Virus record (IMG/VR): IMGVR_UViG_3300043570_005602
Span: 1-39,933 of that record
From: a virus
Strand: one strand, 5' to 3'
Length of the DNA stretch: 39,933 bases
The translations under genes and the position numbers were made by a program. The notes under the pieces were generated by a model. That model had not been told where the DNA came from. It searched no databases and worked only from the letters and a program-made list of their open reading frames with translations. Positions 15,094-22,722 of the stretch are shown here, in pieces (position 1 is the first letter of the stretch; every line of letters begins with the position of its first letter).

Positions 15094-15676
15094 TGACCTA
15101 TGCGGCCCCGCCGCCAATATCGCACGCCGATTGGTCGCCAAAGCGAGCAAACTGCATGACGCCCCCAACGTGCCGGTCAAGATCCTGCTCTACGGCCCAC
15201 CCGGTGTCGGGAAAACCAGCATCGCGGATATGATCGCCGAGACATTGGCCGGCACGCATTTCGCCATCGAGGAGTTCAACGGCAAGCTCGTGACGGTCGA
15301 GACCGTGAAACAATGGATGGCGAATCTTGCCTACCAGTCGATGTTCGGAGTCTATTCGGTGAAGATCATCAACGAGATGGATCGCTGCACGCGGGATGCA
15401 CAAGACTTGCTTCTAAGCTACCTCGACCGACTGCCTGCGGGGCGCGCCGTGATCGGCACCAGCAACCTGCAACTCGATCTACTCACCGAGCGATTTCAAA
15501 CACGCTTTCAGTCGATCAAGCTCGCCGCCCCGACCACGGAGGAAATCGCCGCCATGCTCACCAGTCACTGGCCGGTGGATCAAGCAACAGCACTGCGGAT
15601 CGCGGTCGGCAGTGGCGGGTGCGTGAGAGCGGCACTGGCTGATCTCGAATCCTGGCTGGATGTCTCCGGTTGTTGA
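15011..15676 (+). CDS. AAA+ ATPase (clamp-loader/RFC-like)
   Basis: Walker A is GPPGVGKTS (residues 62-70), followed by a Walker B-like KIINEMDR, a sensor 1 region VIGTSNLQLD and an arginine-finger-like TERFQTRF, the order of RFC/RarA-type AAA+ proteins. The stretch WKPTCPDDLCGPAANIARRL before Walker A resembles the conserved N-terminus of such loaders, so the early start is kept even though it overlaps the previous gene. Length is 221 residues. It leads the ParB/methyltransferase module and could remodel protein-DNA complexes for the modification enzymes; that is inference from gene order. Confidence 0.82.
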   Translation: MHHPLKILPSPSACPSPPPLAWKPTCPDDLCGPAANIARRLVAKASKLHDAPNVPVKILLYGPPGVGKTSIADMIAETLAGTHFAIEEFNGKLVTVETVKQWMANLAYQSMFGVYSVKIINEMDRCTRDAQDLLLSYLDRLPAGRAVIGTSNLQLDLLTERFQTRFQSIKLAAPTTEEIAAMLTSHWPVDQATALRIAVGSGGCVRAALADLESWLDVSGC

Positions 15677-15692
15677 CAGTGGCACACGAGCG

Positions 15693-16352
15693 ATGATGGA
15701 AGATTCTCCCAAAGCTCGCACACTTGCCAACGGCATCGAAGTCTGGTGCAGCTTCGACAAATTGGTGCCGGTCGGTGATCTCAAACCGAACCCTCGCAAT
15801 CCCAACACGCACCCGCAGCGACAAATCGAGTTGCTCGCGAAAAACATCCGCTACTTCGGTTGGAGACAGACGATTACCGTCTCGAATCTGACAGGGCTGA
15901 TTGTCTCCGGCCACGGTAGGTTGATGGCGGCCAAACACCTTGGCGTCGAAGTCGTGCCGGTGGACTACCAAGACTTTGCTAGCGAGAACGATGAACTTGC
16001 AGTGCTGGTCGCCGACAACCGCTTGGCAGAACTTTCTTCGGTCGATCTCAACGAGTTGGAAAAAATCGCCAGCGAATGGAAGGCCATCGACTTCGATACC
16101 ATCCTCGCCGGATTTGAATCAGCCGATCTGGAGGGCTTGCTCAATCCGGGCGGCAAAGACAACGAGGATGACGACGATGATGATCGTCACGACAAAGAAC
16201 TCGATAAGAGCGATGTCACCGTGGCCGTTGGCCTCTATCGATTCCGCATCACCCAAGAGGAATTCATCGCTTGGTGTGATCGTGTGAAGCAAGACGCCGG
16301 CTTCGACAAAGACAGCGTCCTCACTGAAATCCGCAGCCGCCTTGGACTATGA
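15693..16352 (+). CDS. ParB/Srx-fold protein
   Basis: A ParB N-terminal-like domain: LKPNPRNPNTHPQRQIELLA followed by a strand-turn and SGHGR (GHxR motif, residues 72-76), where the Arg/His pair binds a nucleotide or phosphate in ParB/Srx relatives. A very acidic linker (~160-178) precedes a short C-terminal helical segment. ATG 15693 is 20 nt after TTGACA (15673), whose TGA is the stop codon of the AAA+ gene; ATG 15660 would give an overlap. Phage ParB-like proteins beside methyltransferases often take part in DNA modification. The next gene carries two more ParB-like domains. Confidence 0.82.
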   Translation: MMEDSPKARTLANGIEVWCSFDKLVPVGDLKPNPRNPNTHPQRQIELLAKNIRYFGWRQTITVSNLTGLIVSGHGRLMAAKHLGVEVVPVDYQDFASENDELAVLVADNRLAELSSVDLNELEKIASEWKAIDFDTILAGFESADLEGLLNPGGKDNEDDDDDDRHDKELDKSDVTVAVGLYRFRITQEEFIAWCDRVKQDAGFDKDSVLTEIRSRLGL

Positions 16353-17863
16353 ACATTACCCTTGAACCTATCGACGCCATTCAACCATCGACCTACAACC
16401 CACGGTCGGCAGTGCCCGAGCGTCTCGACCTGATCGAACTGTCACTACGCAAGCTCGGTTTCATCGCACCGATCTTTGCGGATGCTGATGGAGAAATTCT
16501 CTCCGGCCACCAGCGGCATCTTGTGGCCTCGCGGATGGGCGCTACGCATGTCCCGGTATTCCGCACAAAGGCTCTCGACCTCGATCAGCGCAAGGCACTC
16601 AACATCGTCTTCAACCGGGCGACCAATGACTTTGACTTCAACAGCACTCCCGGACGCGTGACGAGCGAACTGAAATCTCTCGACATCGCCGCACTTGCCG
16701 ACCGCATCCCTGACAAGGAAGTCGGTGGCGACGGATTCCTGCGCTGCCTCAAGCCCGCGGAAGTTGCGGTCAAGGATCTATGCAAGGCAAATGCCGGTCG
16801 CTGGATCCAGTATGCTCGCAACCTCGCCCGCACGCTGCACCGCCACAATATCCTCATGCCCATCGTCTGCCGCGAGGACCTGACCGTCATCAATGGGATC
16901 GGTCGTTTGGAAATGCTTGCGGAAAAAGGTGCGGCCTTTGCTCCAGTCGTGTTCGTCACCGAGGAAGAAGCCGAATTTGCCCGGGCCATGATGAACTTGC
17001 TCTCGATGGACTTCGACATCCATACGCGTTACGCCGACATGCTGCGCTTCAACTCCTTCCGTCGCGCTCGGCGTGTTCGTCGCGAGCTTGGCAATGGCTT
17101 CATCTTTGCCACGCACGGCGCGAAGCCCTGCAAGGACTTTGACATTTCGCGAGCAGCGGATCGCACGCGCTGGACGAAGGAACACGGAACGACCATTCTC
17201 GATTTCGGTGCCGGTCACCTGACGGAAACATTTCTGCTGCGCCAGTCCGGCATCGATTGCACGCCATTCGAGCCGTATCGCCTCGGCCCAGGTGGCATCA
17301 ACAAAGCGGAGAGCATTGAGTTGACCCGCGAGTTCCTCGCGCAAGTAGCTGCTGGCAAAGAGTGGACGAGCATCTTCATCGCGAGCGTGCTCAATTCCGT
17401 GCCGTTTCGCGAGGACCGCGAACACATCGCCTGTCTCTGTTCGGCACTATGCAGACCTTTCACCAAGGTCTATGCCTGTGCTTCTTCCGCCGGGGAATCC
17501 GGTTGGCGTCAGGTGAATGGCAAGGCATTCATGAACGAAAGCAACGCGGGCAACATCGCGTTCCGTCTCGACTACGAACCGGGCATCCGCATCGGCGACT
17601 TTCAGGACAAACCGAAAGTGCAGAAGTATCACACGGTCGCCGAGTTCAAGGATCTTTTCGGCCAGTTCTTCCGCTCGGTGAAGGTGGAGGAATTTTCCAA
17701 CAACATCAATGCGGCCTGCGCCTCTGCTCGTCCCGTCGATCCCGCACGCCTCCGCGCGGCCATCGAGTTTGAGTTTGATCTGCCCTATCCTGATGGCACA
17801 CGCATGGATTTAGTGAAATGCGCCATGGACTCCTTTAGCAAATTCCTTCAGATTACCCTATGA
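16349..17863 (+). CDS. Double ParB-like / SAM-methyltransferase fusion
   Basis: This 504-residue protein has three parts. Residues ~5-75 are ParB-like (STYNPRSAVPERLDLIELSL, then SGHQR with GHxR at 53-56). Residues ~165-215 look like a second, degenerate ParB-like domain (PIVCREDLTVINGIGRLEML, with GIGR in place of GHxR). From ~278 a class I SAM-dependent methyltransferase core begins with motif I DFGAGH (285-290) and ASVLNSVP as a motif IV-like strand. There is no DPPY/NPPY or PCQ motif, so it is not a classical N6-adenine or C5-cytosine enzyme. It overlaps both neighbours by 4 nt and lies two genes from a CmoA-like protein, so its cofactor may be carboxy-SAM (inference). Confidence 0.8.
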   Translation: MNITLEPIDAIQPSTYNPRSAVPERLDLIELSLRKLGFIAPIFADADGEILSGHQRHLVASRMGATHVPVFRTKALDLDQRKALNIVFNRATNDFDFNSTPGRVTSELKSLDIAALADRIPDKEVGGDGFLRCLKPAEVAVKDLCKANAGRWIQYARNLARTLHRHNILMPIVCREDLTVINGIGRLEMLAEKGAAFAPVVFVTEEEAEFARAMMNLLSMDFDIHTRYADMLRFNSFRRARRVRRELGNGFIFATHGAKPCKDFDISRAADRTRWTKEHGTTILDFGAGHLTETFLLRQSGIDCTPFEPYRLGPGGINKAESIELTREFLAQVAAGKEWTSIFIASVLNSVPFREDREHIACLCSALCRPFTKVYACASSAGESGWRQVNGKAFMNESNAGNIAFRLDYEPGIRIGDFQDKPKVQKYHTVAEFKDLFGQFFRSVKVEEFSNNINAACASARPVDPARLRAAIEFEFDLPYPDGTRMDLVKCAMDSFSKFLQITL

Positions 17864-18312
17864 TTATACTACTGGATCTCAACTACACTTTGGTCGTAAA
17901 CAATGCCGCACGCGGCACCACTCCTGAGCGCATGGAGAAACGTCTCGCCGGGGAACAATACCGGCAATGGTTGGTGGAACTGGTGAGACCTCACACAGTT
18001 GTGCTCATCACCGCTAGACCAGTCACCTGGATGATCAAGACGCTGGATCGCATCGAAGAACAAACCGGGTGGCGTCCGCAGGATGCGTGTTTCGCGCCCC
18101 ACGGTTGGTGGAACCCACCGGCGATCAAAGAGCATTTGCTCAAGAAAGACGTGTTTCCCGTTCACGGGGAAAATTCCCGCTACGTCGCCATCGAAAGCAA
18201 TCCCCGGACCCGGGACATGTATGCCAAGTTCTCAATTCCCTCATTCTGGGTGACCAGCGAAGGCACATGCCTGACCGAGGGAACGCGCATCGTCAAGAGG
18301 CTGCCGCGCTAG
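17860..18312 (+). CDS. HAD-like protein with altered catalytic motif
   Basis: A 150-residue capless HAD-fold protein. Motif I is LLDLNYTL (D6-x-N8-x-T10), where the usual second Asp is Asn; motif II is VVLITARP; motif IV is VAIESNPRTRDMY with Glu in place of the usual Asp. HAD phosphatases need the second Asp as acid/base, so it may be weakly active, specialised or a binding protein. Phage base-hypermodification clusters commonly include HAD phosphatases. It is coupled to the ParB-methyltransferase gene by ATGA. Confidence 0.75.
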   Translation: MIILLDLNYTLVVNNAARGTTPERMEKRLAGEQYRQWLVELVRPHTVVLITARPVTWMIKTLDRIEEQTGWRPQDACFAPHGWWNPPAIKEHLLKKDVFPVHGENSRYVAIESNPRTRDMYAKFSIPSFWVTSEGTCLTEGTRIVKRLPR

Positions 18313-18457
18313 CCCAATCCACAATTCCTTGAATGTTGCCTCAAAGCGTGTCATGCTTGCTGCGAAGCGGAACGTTACGGACGTTAGAGCAAAGGTGAAA
18401 TAGGCACGAGCTCGCCGCTTCAACTCTATTTGCCACGTTGACATCGCACACGTCGGC
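18313..18457 (+). other. 145-nt gap with inverted and direct repeats before the CmoA-like gene
   Basis: This gap in an otherwise tightly packed operon has GAAGCGG (18364-18370) paired at distance with CCGCTTC (18415-18421), a direct repeat ACGTTA-N3-ACGTTA between them, and a TTGACA leader at 18438-18443. It may hold a promoter or mRNA structure specific to the CmoA-like gene; I see no convincing -10. Confidence 0.4.
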
Positions 18458-19180
18458 ATGAGCGATACGCAACGAGACGAGGTTATGCCGCGCGGTGCCT
18501 GGCAATTCGATCAGGAAGTCACCGCAGTGTTTGACGACATGCTGCAGCGCAGCATCCCGCAATACAATGCCATGCGACTGGTGACCTTCGAGGTTGGCCG
18601 GCGCTTCGTGCAACCGGGCACTGCCATCATTGATATGGGCTGCTCTCGTGGTCAGGCACTACTGCCCTTCGTTTCCCAATTCGGCGAAGCCAATGACTAC
18701 ATCGGCCTCGAAATCAGCGATCCCATGATTGAGGCCGCCCGCCAGAACTTCGCCTACCATCCTCACGGCAATCGCGTCACCATCCAGTCTGCCGACTTGC
18801 GCCGTGATTTCCCCGGTGTGACCTCCAGTGTGGTTCTCGCAGTGCTCACCTTACAATTCACGCCCATCGAATACCGCCAGCAGATCGTGCGCCGTGTTTA
18901 TGAGTCCCTGGCACCGGGAGGAGCTTTCATCCTCGTGGAGAAAGTGCTCGGAGCCACGGCCAAGATCGATGACGCATTCGTCGAGCTTTTCCTCAACATC
19001 AAACGCGAGAACGGCTACTCCGATAGTCAGATCGACCGCAAGCGTATGTCACTCGAAGGTGTGCTGGTGCCGGTGACCGCACACTGGAACGAGGAGTTGC
19101 TGCGTCAGGAAGGATTCACTTCCGTGGACTGCTTCTGGCGGCATCTGAACTTTGCGGGATGGGTGGCGGTGAAGTCATGA
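18458..19180 (+). CDS. CmoA-like carboxy-SAM synthase
   Basis: The 240-residue protein follows E. coli CmoA (247 residues, as I recall it) almost end to end: FDQEVTAVFDDMLQRSIPQY, motif I DMGCSRG (59-65), LTLQFTP, LAPGGAFILVEKV, and the diagnostic IKRENGYSDSQIDRKRMSLE (181-200) that in CmoA shapes the pocket for the carboxylate of carboxy-SAM. CmoA turns SAM plus prephenate into carboxy-SAM, normally used by CmoB on tRNA U34. No CmoB-like gene is visible in the window; the candidate user is the ParB-methyltransferase fusion. TTGACA lies 20 nt before ATG 18458 and the stop overlaps the small terminase gene. Confidence 0.85.
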   Translation: MSDTQRDEVMPRGAWQFDQEVTAVFDDMLQRSIPQYNAMRLVTFEVGRRFVQPGTAIIDMGCSRGQALLPFVSQFGEANDYIGLEISDPMIEAARQNFAYHPHGNRVTIQSADLRRDFPGVTSSVVLAVLTLQFTPIEYRQQIVRRVYESLAPGGAFILVEKVLGATAKIDDAFVELFLNIKRENGYSDSQIDRKRMSLEGVLVPVTAHWNEELLRQEGFTSVDCFWRHLNFAGWVAVKS

Positions 19181-19797
19181 GCAAATCAAGATCCACGGAA
19201 GATGGGAGGCCATCGATTGACCCGGAAGTCGCAGGAAAAATCCTGGACGCCGATTTTCAAAACATCGTGAAGAAAGTCGCGGCGGGCAAGCCACTCACGG
19301 TTGCTGAGAGGGCTCGGATTGAATCACGAGCAGCGGGGAGTGTGGAGACTCTGGCCTATGCCAAGACGATCGTGGAACTTGCCTCTGTGCTCGGTGTGAC
19401 TCGCCGCACGCTCTCCACCTGGCAGAAAATGGACGGAGCTCCCAAGGCCTTATCCAATGGCCTGTGGCCAGTTGCGGACTGGAGAGAGTTTGTGCGACTC
19501 AATGGCCTCAAAGCAGGCAAGGCACCGGTCGGCAACGAGGAGGCGCTCAAAGCGAGAAAGTTGCTCGCCGAGGTCGAAGAACGCGAACTACGGATCGCGG
19601 TGAAGAAGGGCGAATACGTCGCACTCACCAAGGTGCGCGAGGAATGGATCGGGTTGGTAGCCCAGGCGACTTCGATTCTGCGTGCCAAGTTCGAAAACGA
19701 GTTGCCACCCGTGCTATCGGGGCTCGATGCGACGGGCATTCAGAAAGAATGTCGTCGTGCGATTGATGAGGTGCTGCAAGTCCTTCATGAAGGCTGA
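19177..19797 (+). CDS. Terminase small subunit (Nu1-like)
   Basis: The 206-residue product has a helix-turn-helix (ELASVLGVTRRTLSTWQKMD), WPVADWREFVR, then a long charged helix (EALKARKLLAEVEERELRIA) matching lambda Nu1-type small terminases, where the helix mediates assembly. It recognises the packaging site and recruits the large subunit. ATG 19177 overlaps the CmoA-like stop as ATGA, so the modification module and late genes are transcriptionally joined. It is the first late gene; the large subunit gene follows after 26 nt. Confidence 0.85.
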   Translation: MSKSRSTEDGRPSIDPEVAGKILDADFQNIVKKVAAGKPLTVAERARIESRAAGSVETLAYAKTIVELASVLGVTRRTLSTWQKMDGAPKALSNGLWPVADWREFVRLNGLKAGKAPVGNEEALKARKLLAEVEERELRIAVKKGEYVALTKVREEWIGLVAQATSILRAKFENELPPVLSGLDATGIQKECRRAIDEVLQVLHEG

Positions 19798-19823
19798 TGA
19801 TGTGTTGACGTTCGCGCAGGGGC

Positions 19824-21644
19824 ATGGATGTCCTCAAGGAAATTTGGCGTGAAGCATGGCAACCTCCCGACCGTCGTCCCGCATGGCAATGGTGCGAGGA
19901 CCACATCGAGGCGATTCCATACTCACCGAATCCCGGTCGCTTTCGTTCGGAAAACTCGCCGTGGATTCGTGAAGTGATGGAGGCGTTGGTGGATCCTCGC
20001 ATTCGCCTCGTTTCGATCATCGCCTCAGTCCAGTCATCCAAGACGACGGCCCCGGAGCTCACGCTTTGCTACATCATTTCCAACCTGCCCGGGCCTGCCT
20101 TGTGGCTCGACCAGACCGATGAAGATGCACGCGACTATTCCGAGTCGCGCTTGCAAAAGCTGTTCGATCAATGCGAACCGGTAGCCCGATTGATGCCTAC
20201 GGGTGTTCACCGCCACAAGCGCAAGAACAACGCGATCCAGTTCACCAACGGCATGACGCTCTGGATTCTGGGCGCGCACAACAAGACCAACCTCCAGCGA
20301 CGTTCGATCCGCTGGCTCATCGGGGATGAAACGTGGCGCTGGCCCCAGGGACACATGGCGGAAGCGGAAGCTCGTGTCACGGCATTCGGTTGGCTGGGCA
20401 AGTGCATCTTCATGAGCCAAGGCGGCGAGGAGGATGACGACACGCACCGCAAATTCGAAACGACTGACCAACGAGAGTGGACGTTTGCCTGCACCGAGTG
20501 CGGACATCGCCAACCATTCAAATGGGAATGCGTCGAGTGGAGCAAGTCGGCCCGGGATGACGCGGGGGAATGGGACTTCGATGAAGTTCGTCGAACCACG
20601 GCTCTGCGCTGCGAATCCTGCAATCACTACTTCAATGACAGCGAGCGCACCCGGCGTGAACTGAACGCCACTGGAGAGTTCATCAAGAAGAATCCGAAAG
20701 CATCGGCAGAGAACGTTGGCTTTCACTGGAACGCCCTCTGCGCCATGAGCTGGGGGCAACTTGCGGAACTCTATCTGCGTGCCAAGGCAGCAGCGAGGAA
20801 GGGAGACGTCAGTCTGCTCCAGCAGTTCTATCAAAAACGCCTTGGCCTGCCATGGCGCGAATACGTTGAGGACTACAAATTGGAGATCGTCAAATCCGGC
20901 TACAAGCGCGGCGAATCCTGGGAAGAAGAGGCGGCGATCGATCCGAAGACTGGTCGCATTCTTGCCGCTCCGCTGCCCGAGCGCAAGGGACTCATCCCGC
21001 TGCGTTTCATCACCGTGGACTGCCAGATGGACCACTTGTTTCTGGTCGTGCGCTCATGGTCCGCAGACGGATCAAGTCGTCTCATGTGGAACGAGCGCAT
21101 CCTCACATTCACCGACATCGAGGTCATGCAAGAACGCTTCGGCGTCCATTCGAGTTTGGTGTTTCTGGATGCCGGCTACGCCACTTACGATGTCTATCGC
21201 GAGTGTGCGAAGCGTGGGTGGGTGGCGCTCATTGGCGACCGTCGCCCGGTCTATCCGCACAAAGGACGCGACGGCAAAACGATTCAGCGATTCTATTCGC
21301 CCCGGCGCAAGGTCGTGCTCTCGCATCGCCAGCATTGCCACGTTCACTACTGGAGCAACCTCAACATCAAAGACACGCTCGCTCGCTTGCGTCGCAACCA
21401 AGACCCGAGCCAAGGCCCTACCTGGGAAGTACCCGATGACATCGAGGATGACTATCTCGCTCAAATGGAAAGCGAGCAGCGAGTAAAGGAAAAGGGCAAC
21501 TGGATGTGGAAGCAGATCGGCTCCCGACCGAACCACTACTTCGATGCCGAGAGCATGCAAGCGGCGGCGGCTACGATGCTCAAGATCGTCGGGCGCGAGG
21601 CCGTCAACGCTGCCCCGGTTGACACCTCGCCGGAGGAGTCATGA
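19824..21644 (+). CDS. Terminase large subunit (GpA family)
   Basis: The 606-residue protein is a GpA-type large terminase: an adenine-binding N-terminal part (NSPWIREVMEAL), P-loop region SVQSSKTT in place of a classical Walker A, and LWLDQTDEDARDYSE. A zinc-finger-like insert follows (CTECGHRQPFKWEC ... CESCNHYF), then the RNase H-like nuclease half (RFITVDCQMDHLFLVVRSW, VFLDAGYAT). It cuts concatemers and drives packaging, as in lambda A, so the phage probably has defined cohesive ends. TTGACG lies 19 nt before the start. Confidence 0.92.
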   Translation: MDVLKEIWREAWQPPDRRPAWQWCEDHIEAIPYSPNPGRFRSENSPWIREVMEALVDPRIRLVSIIASVQSSKTTAPELTLCYIISNLPGPALWLDQTDEDARDYSESRLQKLFDQCEPVARLMPTGVHRHKRKNNAIQFTNGMTLWILGAHNKTNLQRRSIRWLIGDETWRWPQGHMAEAEARVTAFGWLGKCIFMSQGGEEDDDTHRKFETTDQREWTFACTECGHRQPFKWECVEWSKSARDDAGEWDFDEVRRTTALRCESCNHYFNDSERTRRELNATGEFIKKNPKASAENVGFHWNALCAMSWGQLAELYLRAKAAARKGDVSLLQQFYQKRLGLPWREYVEDYKLEIVKSGYKRGESWEEEAAIDPKTGRILAAPLPERKGLIPLRFITVDCQMDHLFLVVRSWSADGSSRLMWNERILTFTDIEVMQERFGVHSSLVFLDAGYATYDVYRECAKRGWVALIGDRRPVYPHKGRDGKTIQRFYSPRRKVVLSHRQHCHVHYWSNLNIKDTLARLRRNQDPSQGPTWEVPDDIEDDYLAQMESEQRVKEKGNWMWKQIGSRPNHYFDAESMQAAAATMLKIVGREAVNAAPVDTSPEES

Positions 21645-22015
21645 AAACTGTCACCATCCTACGCTTCCTTACCTTCCTTGGTTCGGCACTCACCACCATT
21701 GCGGCTCTCGACCTCACGGGCATCGCCAATCTTCTCGATGAAGAAAAAGCGCAATACCTGCTCATCACCGGTCCCGCTGCCCTGGCACTCAAAGAACTCG
21801 TCGTCGTGCTCGGCGATTTGTTTGACGACGGCAAGCCGAACAAGTCGTTCAAAGTCGGCCTCTGGTGCGTGGCCATGGCCTGCATCTGCGTGCCTATCCT
21901 TTCGTCCTGCAGCGCATTGCCCGCCAGCGCCGAAGTCATCACCAAAGACGGATCGCTCATCATGCAACCAGATGGCCGCGTGATCATCACTGTCGAACCT
22001 CGCAACACCAAGTAA
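21641..22015 (+). CDS. Holin-like membrane protein with lipobox
   Basis: The 124-residue product has an N-terminal hydrophobic segment (ILRFLTFLGSALTTIAAL), a second one (ITGPAALALKELVVVLGDLF), and then, after basic residues, LWCVAMACICVPILSSC, where ILSSC is a lipobox with Cys90; a short hydrophilic tail follows. The first part looks like a holin; the second like an Rz1-type outer-membrane lipoprotein signal. It lies just upstream of the endolysin gene. GGAGGAG (21632-21638) is a strong Shine-Dalgarno site and TTGACA lies 22 nt upstream. Confidence 0.65.
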   Translation: MKTVTILRFLTFLGSALTTIAALDLTGIANLLDEEKAQYLLITGPAALALKELVVVLGDLFDDGKPNKSFKVGLWCVAMACICVPILSSCSALPASAEVITKDGSLIMQPDGRVIITVEPRNTK

Positions 22016-22018
22016 GCC

Positions 22019-22459
22019 ATGTCCCAATCATCTTTCAGTGAATGGTTTGCGGCACAGCAATTTCGTCACTTCGGTGCCGCAGAATTTACTAGCTACTTTG
22101 CCCGCGAACGCAAGGGGGTGAAGAACAGCACGCCGCCCCGGCAGTTGTGGAAAAACATCGTGCCTGCCCTGCGCATCGTCGATGAACTGCGCGAGAGTTT
22201 TGGTAAACCATGCCGGATTCTCAGCTCCTATCGTTCTCCTGCCTACAACAAGGCCGTGGGCGGGGCTCCGCTGAGTCAGCACAAGGAATTCACCGCACTC
22301 GACATTGCCTTCGATGGCGTCAGCCCGCAGCGCGTGTATGAGCGACTGCTCGAATGGCGTCAGCAAGGCAAGTTTTCCGGAGGCCTCGGACTCTACCCCT
22401 CATCGGGATTCGTCCACATCGACACGCGCGGTCGCAACTCCACTTGGAAAGGAAAATGA
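22019..22459 (+). CDS. M15-family peptidase (endolysin)
   Basis: The 146-residue protein carries the M15A/VanY-like zinc signature SQHKEFTALDIAF (His88, Asp95) and the later FVHIDTRG (His133), with RILSSYRSPAYN as the preceding conserved segment. Such L,D- or D,D-endopeptidases cleave peptidoglycan cross-bridges and serve as phage endolysins. There is no signal peptide, so release depends on the holin encoded just upstream. The lysis pair sits between terminase and portal genes, not at the end of the late operon as in lambda. Confidence 0.9.
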   Translation: MSQSSFSEWFAAQQFRHFGAAEFTSYFARERKGVKNSTPPRQLWKNIVPALRIVDELRESFGKPCRILSSYRSPAYNKAVGGAPLSQHKEFTALDIAFDGVSPQRVYERLLEWRQQGKFSGGLGLYPSSGFVHIDTRGRNSTWKGK

Positions 22460-22722
22460 CCATGGCCCGCGGACTCTTCATCACCGGATTCACTGTTACC
22501 GAGGTTCTCGCGATTCAACAGCGAGCAAAGTCTCTGCTCATGGAAGGCAAGACCATCATGAACTGGAACGACGCCGAGACCTCCGTCTCGAAGCAATTCA
22601 CCATGCCCGTCGATCAGGTGCTTGAGGAGTGCGGCCACGCACTCAAGGTGCTCGACCCGCAAACTTACGGCAGACCACGCACTGCCACTGCCTCCTTCAT
22701 CCACGGATACCTCGCGAAATGA
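22456..22722 (+). CDS. W-like head-tail joining protein
   Basis: The 88-residue helical protein (FTVTEVLAIQQRAKSLLMEG, then NWNDAETSVSKQF and LDPQTYG) occupies the slot of lambda W, between large terminase and portal. The SVSKQF stretch and small size fit gpW-like proteins, but the similarity is by pattern only. Its start overlaps the endolysin stop by 4 nt, and its stop overlaps the portal start. Confidence 0.65.
   Translation: MTMARGLFITGFTVTEVLAIQQRAKSLLMEGKTIMNWNDAETSVSKQFTMPVDQVLEECGHALKVLDPQTYGRPRTATASFIHGYLAK

Noticed and set aside
20034-21035. 333-residue minus-strand frame opposite the large terminase gene
   Set aside because: Antisense to a well-supported gene; its translation has no recognisable domain.
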